Assembly (NCBI RefSeq): GCF_000006565.2
Contig: NC_031480.1
Coordinates: forward strand, 5,635,170-5,699,169
Direction: 5' to 3'
From: Toxoplasma gondii ME49
Lineage: Eukaryota; Apicomplexa; Conoidasida; Eucoccidiorida; Sarcocystidae
DNA: 64,000 nt
Shown here: one piece after another, positions 51,452 to 60,856 of the stretch
Layout of the letters: each line of letters starts with the position of its first letter
Numbering within the stretch: position 1 is the stretch's first letter
Notes under the pieces: model-generated
The model's database searches: none
Told to the model about the DNA's origin: nothing
Seen by the model: only the letters and a program-made list of their open reading frames with translations
Made by a program: the position numbers and the translations under genes

Positions 51452-51872
51452 TGCACGGGTCAGATAATTTGATTCACGCCTCACCAGTGCCACCGAAATC
51501 GGTATATTCTGCTTCTGAAGCTGAGACCCTCTGCCCCTCGGCGCTACCACCGCGTCCTGGTGGCCGGCGCGTCCCNNNNNNNNNNNNNNNNNNNNGGCAA
51601 ACATGTGGAAGACTTTACTAGGATCGTTTAGGTAAGTTGACTAGATGCAAGGCTTCCCCATCGTCGTCTGTAAAGGGTAGATTTATGCATGCCCATTTAA
51701 TTCGAATAAATTCCTAGTCAAGCCAATGGAATGAATTACAGTGATTTCGGTTAGTCTAGATATTCAGGATGCTGATTCGCTGATCACCTACCTCGGTGGA
51801 GCACCCACCGGTCTCGAGGGAGCTCCTGAACACTTCCGACTTCAGGATGGGGCTGTTGTGCACAAGTACTAG
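51452..51872 (+). pseudogene. Small spliced reading frame, copy in unit 1, frame-shifted and gapped
   Basis: Homologous to the intact two-exon frame at 62704-63127. The first exon begins MHGSDNLIHASPVPPKSVYS and is interrupted by the 20-N gap (51576-51595). The conserved MWKTLLGSF segment starts at 51603. Where the other copies end this exon TTTAAG|GTAAGT, this copy reads TTTAG|GTAAGT, one base fewer, so the join to the second exon (51768-51872, DADSLITYLGGAPTGLEGAP and on to HKY-stop) is out of frame. It is therefore probably broken here, although the second exon itself is intact. Function unknown. Confidence 0.5.
51576..51595. other. Assembly gap of 20 N
   Basis: Twenty N. In the other units the flanking sequences are separated by 22 bp of GC-rich DNA, so the gap is probably only a couple of bases longer than drawn and hides nothing large. 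Confidence 0.9.
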
Positions 51873-53989
51873 AGTGGACTTGCAGGAATGAGGTGAGTTG
51901 AAGCATCGGCTCACATCGCTCTACGCCTTGTGCAACGAGTAAAAACCGAAGAGTGCGTTATTCCACTTAATTTTTTTAGACACACTGCTGTCCAAGAACG
52001 TGCGGACCCCTTTATTGTCGGGTGGCCGTCATAGGGGCAGCACGCCATGCAGAGGCCACAGATGTGTTTTAGGCCTAAATGAGATTTTTTATGTTTCGCG
52101 GCAACTCTGCGCGGTAACAAGCTCGTCGTCACACGGAACCACTTAGCTAAATCAGGTAACGTTGACAGAATGGAAGTAACAGCCTTGTGCAACGTTCCTT
52201 AGAGCTGTCGTAGATCCACCACTGCAAACCGTCGAGAGTGTCAATCAAGGGGACACAAGTTCCACTGCCGTAGGACGACAGATTTGTGTGGGTCATTTCG
52301 GTGATAATGGTGGCGCAGGTAACAGGACCGCATATAGAAAGTACCATGCATTGTTAAGCGGTTTCACCAGCAGCACATCTTCGTAATAAAACACGCTCTT
52401 AGTCGTTCTATTTGCCGATTGCAAGCAGCAACGCAATGAGGTCATCAGCAATGACACGGAACTGACGATGACAGGGCGTAATACATGCAGGAATTGAGGA
52501 AGCAAGTTACATTGTTTGAATCCGAGGACACTGTCCAAACAGAAAGAAAACAACTATCGACGCAGACTGCTTCCCAGTCTGATCCAAACATTTGTTGATA
52601 CTAACACGTCGCCGCTGCCTCTACAGTCGTACTCAAGACCAATCAATCTCAAATGCGAAGCCAACGGAGAACACACTGCCATTCACAAATAGAAGAGGAC
52701 CTCAGAGCTGAAGGCTCATGCAAAAATACTGATGTTTCATCGCAGCCCTGAAAGGCTCAGTTCAGCTAGCACTTCGTTCTGCAAAATGCAGATCGTCGCC
52801 ACATTCTTTTGTTTTCTGCTTTCCTCGCGGCCAACGCAAGGGTGTCAGCCAAGCAAGACACGACGATTCAAAGGGCGCGAGCATAATCTCTTGACACATT
52901 ACCATTCACCAGAAGGGGAAAGAAACCGTTAGCCATTTGTACGACACAGGGAGGGGAGGAGGAGAGTCACGAGAGACGACACTTTTCAAGAAGAAAGACA
53001 CACCACATGCAAACAACCCACAGTGAGTCTCATGACCTGCACGAAGAGGAAGCCGATAGAGTCGAAACAGTAACGATCGACGTGCGATAAATTTTCACAA
53101 CTACACGTAACCTGAGACTACCAAGGGTAACCCCTAAGCTCTTGCTTGATACACTGTCGGGCTCGGGAAGGGAATCCGAAGCTTCGATCCGAGAAGAACA
53201 TGCCTACCATCCAGCTGACGGGCTTTTAGGAAAAATTATATACTTCAGGATGTCCAAAACACCAGAACAGATGTTGATATAAGACACTATCACCAACCCA
53301 GCCACTGACTCCGGTCATGAACTGTTGACAAATTAACAATCGGGTAGCCACTGGTTCACAATCAACTTCCTTGTTTCGACAGTTCACCGTCACATGTAAT
53401 ACATGGGCTGGTTTACACTAGTTATTAGCGTTGAAGCGTTCGCGTGCAACAATCAGAAGCTGCCTGATAATTCGAGAGGTTGTGAGGCGGGACGGAAAAG
53501 CTCAAATCTGTACTCGACAACATGGAGAGTGCAGAATCCTGCGTTTCCTCAAGTCCGTAAACAGACTGAAGGAGGCGATTTTGTAGTCTGCAGTGGCGTC
53601 GGCCCGCGTTATGTTCTATGGGTATAGGGTGTCCTGTCCGATACTGCCCGCATGCCAAGTAGGGAGAACACTTGAAGGAATGCGTGTGGACAAGGTGCAA
53701 ATCTACGAGTAACGTCGTATCTCCTCGTCCACGGTTGCCAGAAACTATCTGATTCTTGAGAGCCGTCAAACACACACGGGGTCTCGGGCCCGGTGCCTGC
53801 CATCCGTGGTGACTAGGCGGTAGCATGGCAGCTCGAGAACAAAGACATGGAAATGAGGTCCTATTGACGCAAACACTTTGACCATTGGGTCGACTCACAT
53901 AGAATGGAACCGCCTCCAGACGGCCATTTTTGGTCGCGCCTCCGTAACGTTTGGGCCCGGTCCCTTACAGGCGTTCCAATGGTTGAGTC
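51873..53989. repeat. Intergenic part of array unit 1
   Basis: Non-coding as far as I can tell. It consists of the rest of the small-frame block (to about 52340), a divergent middle (about 52340-52930), a highly conserved block (52930-53620) and the start of the SRS 3' flank block (53620-53989). The 93-residue minus-strand open frame at 51911-52192 is also kept in the other units, but the DNA around it is equally similar, so conservation is not evidence of coding. Confidence 0.6.
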
Positions 53990-54109
53990 TAGCCAGATGG
54001 CTTTGTTGGCGCTAACATTAGACACTGAGGGCCCAACCGCAAGATGACGCAGATTACAGGGTAACACTGCGGAGGGAATACCGAAGTAGGTACCAGTGAT
54101 TACATGCAA

Positions 54110-55837
54110 TCAATAGACGAGAAAAAATCCCGCACAGACTACAAGGCCGACAACAGAGCTCAGGAACCCAGACAAGCTCCCAGGTCCTGAACTGGTGCTA
54201 TCGGTGCCGGGTACATGGATGCGCATTTTGCAGTTCTGCTTTCCAGAGGAACATTGGAGACAGAGATTCTTCGTCTCAGCTGGGCGTGCGTTCAGGTTCA
54301 TGGTATACATTGTGTACTTGCCATGTGAACTGTCTTCCGTGAGCGAGGCATCTACCAGAGACGTCAGGCTAGCCTGTGCACTGCAGGAGCCATCGGAGTC
54401 GTCAAAGACTTTCGGAGACCCCGACGAGAACGGAGGGTGCACAACTGTTCCGAGATTGCACTTGAATTTCACGGTATCGGTGGGGGACAGTGTGACTTTC
54501 TTCTCGGTGCCCACCGTGCACTCCTGCACGTCCTCTTCCTCATCATCATCAGTCTCTGTAGATTTCACGTTTATCAGTACTGTGCATGGGTCGGCGGAAT
54601 CCGAAGTGCCTTTACATTTATAATACATCCGAGTGTCTTTTCTGCTCACGGTAGGAATGACCAGTCTGTATATATTCGCTTTTTTGTTTCTCTCGTCCCA
54701 GTACGCCCCTGGGAACGTTGTTTCAAGTTCTGCAGTATCGTTGCAGTCTATCGATTCACAGAATTTTGGTTTATCTGTGTTCTGCGATGGCTCAAGAGTA
54801 GTGAGGCCGTCGCCACACTTGAATACGGCCTCGCGTTCCCCTTTGCCAAGTTTGATGTACACTGGATGCTTGGCATCTGAGCATGTTTTTTCGTTACCGG
54901 GATCTCCAGCCAGAGGTTCTTCCTTTGCTACGATTTTCACCTTACACGTGACTCCTGTAGCGTCGGCTACGTTCTTCAATAACTCTGTTATCAGTTCCCA
55001 TCTTTCGGCTAGTTTTTGGCTGATCAGGTTCTTTACGTAGTCGACCAAACCCTTAATTGCTTCAACAATTGCTTTGAGGTGTTTATCTATTTCCGGAATG
55101 TGTTGTTTAATGTAGTTGTAGAGATCCTCGATTGCCTGCACCACTTCTTCCCTTTCCAGAAGGTCATGGACAGTTTGGTTGGCGAGTTGGAGGAGCGCCT
55201 TTATGGCTTTTATAATTTTTACCTTTCTTTCAATGATTCCGGCAATGACCAACGTTATCACTCGCACTAAATCGTAATACCGACTGAGGGTTTCCAAGAT
55301 TTTCTTTCTCGCTTCTTCGCTCGCCTCGTGATATTGTTTGATGAACCATATCAAGCTGATCTCCGCCACAATCAAGGCCTCCGATTTACATCGATAATAG
55401 AGTGTTTCCGCTTTCTTGCGGTGAGGCGGAAGTGTAAGCTTGTAGGCGCCCTTCGTTTCGTCAATCGCTGCCCACTCGGCACCTGGCACCGCGTCTTTTA
55501 GGAGAGTTGCTGACCTGCAGTCCTCTTCCAGGTAAACCTTCTCATCAGGATTTTGTAGAGGAGCCAGTACCGTCTTCGGACCACATTGAAAACGAGCCTC
55601 TGTTTGGTCCTGGGTAAGATTGATGCTAATGCCTGCCCAGGATGAGCATACGTTGATTTCCGGCCCGTCGACGGCCTCTCTACCAGATTGCCTCCCCCGC
55701 AGTGCACCAGCCAGGTCTCCTAGCTCACTGCCGCCTGAATCATTAACTGAGGCAACAATCGATGAAGGCGCAGAGGCCAAGCCCAGGCAAAACACAAAGA
55801 AGACAGAAATTGTCTTCAGTGGTCGTTGTCTCTTCAT
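54110..55837 (-). CDS. SRS surface antigen 2, divergent helical insert
   Basis: Same architecture as copy 1: signal peptide, domain 1 with insert, domains 2 and 3, GPI signal; 575 residues, start at 55837 (CAAAATGA context). Domain 1 has Cys64, Cys85, an extra Cys107 (EEDCRS), Cys150 and Cys298. The insert (about 151-297) begins with the hydrophobic EALIVAEISLIWFIKQY and then differs from copies 1 and 3 at most positions while keeping its helical character (KVKIIKAIKALLQLANQ, HLKAIVEAIKGLVDYVK). The first half of domain 2 (TCSDAKHPVYIKLGKGERE) matches copy 3, whereas the second half (TTFPGAYWDERNKKANIYR) matches copy 1. Domain 3 and the GPI region are nearly identical to copy 1. The upstream region lacks the GAGACG element of the other copies, so regulation may differ. 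Likely surface-exposed; ligand unknown. Confidence 0.93.
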   Translation of the reverse strand: MKRQRPLKTISVFFVFCLGLASAPSSIVASVNDSGGSELGDLAGALRGRQSGREAVDGPEINVCSSWAGISINLTQDQTEARFQCGPKTVLAPLQNPDEKVYLEEDCRSATLLKDAVPGAEWAAIDETKGAYKLTLPPHRKKAETLYYRCKSEALIVAEISLIWFIKQYHEASEEARKKILETLSRYYDLVRVITLVIAGIIERKVKIIKAIKALLQLANQTVHDLLEREEVVQAIEDLYNYIKQHIPEIDKHLKAIVEAIKGLVDYVKNLISQKLAERWELITELLKNVADATGVTCKVKIVAKEEPLAGDPGNEKTCSDAKHPVYIKLGKGEREAVFKCGDGLTTLEPSQNTDKPKFCESIDCNDTAELETTFPGAYWDERNKKANIYRLVIPTVSRKDTRMYYKCKGTSDSADPCTVLINVKSTETDDDEEEDVQECTVGTEKKVTLSPTDTVKFKCNLGTVVHPPFSSGSPKVFDDSDGSCSAQASLTSLVDASLTEDSSHGKYTMYTMNLNARPAETKNLCLQCSSGKQNCKMRIHVPGTDSTSSGPGSLSGFLSSVVGLVVCAGFFLVY

Positions 55838-58230
55838 TTTGGCGACAGAGTAGCTACCGCGAGGCCTCTTTTAGGTTTGGCGTCGCCACCACAGTAAATG
55901 GGCAGACTGTTTCATTAAAACAGTTAATTTTTGATTTTGGCAGGACAATTCGCTTCCAGCGAGTTCCAACCGTACGCGCGTGTGACAAGGAAACAGCGAC
56001 AGTCTTAGTTACAAGGTTTCGCTTTCATTCACGCCTCACTGGAACACTGGGGACACCGACCCTCTGCCCCGGGGCGCTATCAGGAACTGGGTGAGCTGCG
56101 CGTCGACGCAGCACGCGGCAGACAAAGCCGGAAACTTGTCCGTGATGGCACCAGAATCACTTCCTCATGTGTGGAACTACATCATTTGCGTCAGCGAAAA
56201 GCAAATTATACATTGCCGCTGTGGAATGACATTTCAATAAATATACCGGGATGAGCTCCAATGATCATTAAAATCAGAATCAATCCACCAGTTTAAATTT
56301 CAGCGCTCCCTCTCAGCCTTCATGCTTCCGGGCGCCGATCGCTGGTTGACGCCTTGGTGGAGCACCGATTTCGAACTGCTGGATACTTCTGCCTCGAGAA
56401 TGGGGCTGGCGCACAATTTCTAGGGTAAACTTCCGGGACTAAAATGAGATAGAGCGGTTTTTCATGTCGTTCCAAGTTTGTTGCATCGGTCAAACGCTGA
56501 ACGCTCAATATTCACTTGACTTCTTTAGATGTAGTACTACCAAGGTGTGTGCGGTGCACCTTTGTTGTCCGACGGCAGTCATTGTGTTAGCCCGCCAGGC
56601 AAGAACCCCAGATGCGTGTATGCTGGGAGTCAATGACACTTCTTAAGCTTCCTGACCGAACAGAGTGGACTTCTTGACTATGTTTTTGCGAGTAAAAAGC
56701 AACTGCATGGAACTGCCTCCTCCAGCACGATGTGGAGCATCTGCTCGACAACTGTGACGAGTCACACGCTCGCCGTGAAAGCGAATCAACAAAGTACATC
56801 CTGGAATGTTGACAGAGTGAAAGAACCAACCTTGGGAAACACACCCGAAGGTGTCGTCGTTGAGTCCATCGGTGCAGACCGACGAGCGTCCCAACCATGA
56901 GGACACCAGATCCACGACATTTTGTAAACAGATTCCTGTAGCCCCTTTCTTCTGCCTTGATAGTGGCGAAGCTGAACATGAATGCACAAAGAAAGCACCA
57001 TGTGTTATTCGCTCGTTTCAGGAACAGCACCTTCTCAGAAGAAAACATAGTCCGAGGCATGCCCTTTTCCCGATCGCAAGCAACGCGGCAATGAAGCCAC
57101 TGCAATGACACCGGAGCTCCACGGCGATGTGCAACTATACATCAACTGAGACACCAGGAAACACGATTGAGCCTGAGGGACATGAACAAGCGAGAGGATA
57201 ACGATTATGAATACAGTCTGTCTTTCAATCTGCTTCGCATTTCGACTGATATTAGCACCCCGTTTCTTTTCGAACCGCACTCAAGACCGAGCAATTCCAC
57301 GTGCAAAGGTACCTGAGAAAAACTGGAGCACCCACACTCCCATAGACAAATCGCAGAGAAGACCAGAGATCGCCGCCCATTCGGCATAGAAACGTGTTCC
57401 CGTCCAGCAGTGAAGGCCGAATTAAGCTGTTCAATACCTACTGCGAGCTGCAGGTCGTCGCCTCATTCCTTTCATTCCTATCACGCTCGTGGCCAAAACA
57501 TGAGTGTCGGCCGAGTAGTAAGAGACGACAACGTAATTGACGCCAGAAAAAACTCCTTACACATTATCCATCACCAGACCAACAAGGAAACCGTTAGCTG
57601 TTAGTACGACACAGGGAGGGGAGGAGGCGAGTCACGAGACTCGACACCTTTCAAGAAGAAAGACACACCGCATGCATACAACTCACAGTGAGGCTCCGGA
57701 CCTGCACGAAGAGGAAGCCGATAGAGTCGAAGCAGTAACGATGGGCGTGCGATAATTTTTCACAACTACACGTAACCTGAGACTACCAAGGGTAACCCCC
57801 AAGGTCATGGTTGATACACTGTCGGGCTCGGGAAAGGAATCCGAAGCTTCGATCCGAGAAGAACATGCCTACCATCCAGCTGACGGGCTTTTAGGAAAAA
57901 ATATATACTTCAGGATGTCCAAAACACCAGAACAGATGTTGATATAAGACACTATCACCAACCCAGCCACTGACTCCGGTCATGAACTGTTGACAAATTA
58001 ACAATCGGGTAGCCACTGGTTCACAATCAACTTCCTTGTTTCGACAGTTCACCGTCACATGTAATACATGGGCTGGTTTACACTAGTCAATAGCGTTGAC
58101 GCGTTCGCGTGCAACAATCAGGAGAATCTGCCTGATAATTCGAGAAGTTGTGAGGCGGGAGGGGAAAACTCAAATCTGTACTCGACAACATGGAGAGTGC
58201 AGAATCCTGCGTTTTTCTCAGTCTGAAAAC
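55838..58230. repeat. Intergenic part of array unit 2, with degenerate small-frame relic
   Basis: It starts with the SRS copy 2 promoter. At about 56040-56420 lies a strongly diverged copy of the small-frame block: the stretch GGTGGAGCACC and the final stop are recognisable but the reading frame is lost. About 57450-58230 is the well-conserved block shared with the other units. No intact gene seen. Confidence 0.6.
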
Positions 58231-58250
58231 NNNNNNNNNNNNNNNNNNNN
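58231..58250. other. Assembly gap of 20 N that probably hides an SRS gene
   Basis: The left flank matches the unit at the point equivalent to 60285 and the right flank matches the point equivalent to 62785. In the intact unit these are separated by about 2.5 kb containing a whole SRS gene and its promoter. The 20 N are therefore a placeholder for a collapsed or missing stretch, not a measured gap. Confidence 0.85.
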
Positions 58251-58322
58251 TGCCCCTCGGCGCTACCACCGCGTCTTGGTGGCCGGCGCGTCCCGGCAGC
58301 GCGGGCTAGAGAGACCGGCAAC

Positions 58323-58593
58323 ATGTGGAAGACCTTACTAGGATCGTTTAAGGTAAGTTGACTAGATGCAAGGCTTCCCCATCGTCGTCTGTAAAGGGTA
58401 GATTTATGCATGCCCATTTAATTCGAATAAATTCCTAGGCAAGCCAATGGAATGAATTACAGTGATTTCGGTTAGTCTAGATATTCAGGATACTGATTCG
58501 CTGATCACCTACCTCGGTGGAGCACCCACCGGTCTCGAGGGAGCTCCTGAACACTTCCGACTTCAGGATGGGGCTGTTGTGCACAAGTACTAG
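58323..58593 (+). CDS. Small spliced reading frame, copy in unit 3, partly hidden by the gap
   Basis: The end of exon 1 (MWKTLLGSFK, 58323-58352, with open frame upstream as far as the gap) and exon 2 (58489-58593) join GT-AG in phase 0 to end DTDSLITYLGGAPTGLEGAP and on to VVHKY-stop. The sequence is the same as the copy at 62704-63127 over this stretch. The 5' part is lost in the assembly gap. I do not recognise the protein and coding status is unproven. Confidence 0.4.
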
Positions 58594-60856
58594 AGTGGAC
58601 TTGCAGGAATGAGGTGAGTTGAAGCATCGGCTCACATCGCTCTACGCCTTGTGCAACGAGTAAAAACCGAAGAGTGCGTTATTCCACTCAATTTTTTTAG
58701 ACACACTGCTGTCCAAGAACGTGCGGACCCCTTTATTGTCGGGTGGCCGTCATAGGGGCAGCACGCCATGCAGAGGCCACAGATGTGTTTTAGGCCTAAA
58801 TGAGATTTTTTATGTTTCGCGGCAACTCTGCGCGGTAACAAGCTCGTCGTCACACGGAACCACTTAGCTAAATCAGGTAACGTTGACATAATGGAAGTAA
58901 CAGCCTTGTGCAACGTTCCTTAGAGCTGTCGTAGATCCACCACTGCAAACCGTTGAGAGTGTCAATCAAGAGGACACAAGTTCCACTGCCGTAGACGACA
59001 GATTTGTGTGGGTCATTTCGGTGATAATGGTGGCGAAGGTAACAGGGCAGCAGAAACAAAGTATCACGCAGTATTCACCGGTTTCACCAACAGCCCCCCC
59101 TAAGAATAAAACATGCTCGTCATCGTTGTTTGTGCGGATTACAAGCTACAACGTAAAGAAGTCATTGGCAATGATACCAAACTGACAATGTCCGTGTGCT
59201 CTTTGTACCTGAATTGGGAAAGCAAAATACCATTTAAGTCTGAGGGCACTGTCGGAACATCAAGGAAAGGAATATCGGCACACGCTCTTTTTCAGTCTCA
59301 TCTACACTTCTGCTGATATTGGCGCATCATCGCTGAATCTCTAGTAGTACGCAAGACCAGTCACTCTCACATGAAAGACACCCGACAACACACTGCCATT
59401 CACGAATCGAAGACGACCCCAGAGCTGAAGGCACATCTAAAACCGAATCATGTTTCCTGCATGTATTGAAAGTAGAGCTCAGCTCACACATACTTCCACA
59501 AACTGCTGATCGTCGCCTCAATCCTTTCTTTCCTATCACGCTCGTGGCCAATACCTGAGTGTCAGCCGAGTAGTAAAAGACGACAACGTAATTGACGCCA
59601 GAAAAAACTCCTTACACATTATCCATCACCAGACCAACAAGGAAACCGTTAGCTGTTAGTACGACACAGGGAGGGGAGGAGGCGAGTCACGAGAGACGAC
59701 ACCTTTCAAGAAGAAAGACACACCGCATGCATACAACCCACAGTGAGGCTCCGGACCTGCACGAAGAGGAAGCCGATAGAGTCGAAGCAGTAACGATGGG
59801 CGTGCGATAATTTTTCACAACTACACGTAACCTGAGACTACCAAGGGTAACCCCCAAGGTCATGGTTGATACACTGTCGGGCTCGGGAAAGGAATCCGAA
59901 GCTTCGATCCGAGAAGAACATGCCTACCATCCAGCTGACGGGCTTTTAGGAAAAAATATATACTTCAGGATGTCCAAAACACCAGAACAGATGTTGATAT
60001 AAGACACTATCACCAACCCAGCCACTGACTCCGGTCATGAACTGTTGACAAATTAACAATCGGGTAGCCACTGGTTCACAATCAACTTCCTTGTTTCGAC
60101 AGTTCACCGTCACATGTAATACATGGGCTGGTTTACACTAGTCAATAGCGTTGACGCGTTCGCGTGCAACAATCAGGAGAATCTGCCTGATAATTCGAGA
60201 GGTTGTGAGGCGGGAGGGGAAAACTCAAATCTGTACTCGACAACATGGAGAGTGCAGAATCCTGCGTTTTCTCAAGTCTGAAAACAGAGTGAAGGAAGCG
60301 ATTTTGCAGTCTGCAGTGGCGTCGGCCCGCGTTGTCCTGCGGGGACAGGCTCCTGTCCCATACCGCTCGCATGCGAAGTAGGGCGAACACTTGAACGAAT
60401 GCATGTGTACGACGTGCAAATCTACGAGTACGTCACATGGTAGAGGCATGAACGTTCAACGTCGTGTCTCCTCGTCCACGGTTGCCAGAAGCTATCTGAT
60501 TCTTGAGAGCCGTCAAACACACACGGGGTCTCGGGCCCGGTGCCTGCCGTCCGTCGTGTCTAGGCGGTAGCATGGCAGCTCGAGAAGAAAGACATGGAAA
60601 TGCGGTCCTATTGACGCAAACACTTTGACCATTAGGTCGACTCACATAGAATGGAACCGCCTCCAGACGGCCATTTTTGGTCGCGCCTCCGTAACGTTTG
60701 AGTCCGGTCCCTTACAGGCGTTCCAATGGTTGAGTCTAGCCAGATGGCTTTGCTGGCGCTAACATTAGACACTGAGGGCCCAACCGCAAGATGACGCAGA
60801 TTACAGGGTAACACTGCGGCGGGAATACCGAAGTAGGTACCAGTGATTACATGCAA
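58594..60856. repeat. Intergenic part of array unit 3
   Basis: Rest of the small-frame block (to about 59065), a divergent middle (about 59065-59500), the conserved block (about 59500-60430) and the SRS 3' flank block (60430-60856). No gene called; recurring short open frames are explained by the duplication. Confidence 0.6.

Noticed and set aside
51911..52192. A 93-residue minus-strand open frame repeated at 58632-58913 and 63166-63447
   Set aside because: It is preserved in all these units, but the surrounding non-coding DNA is equally preserved, so recent duplication explains it. No signal peptide, domain or family resemblance.
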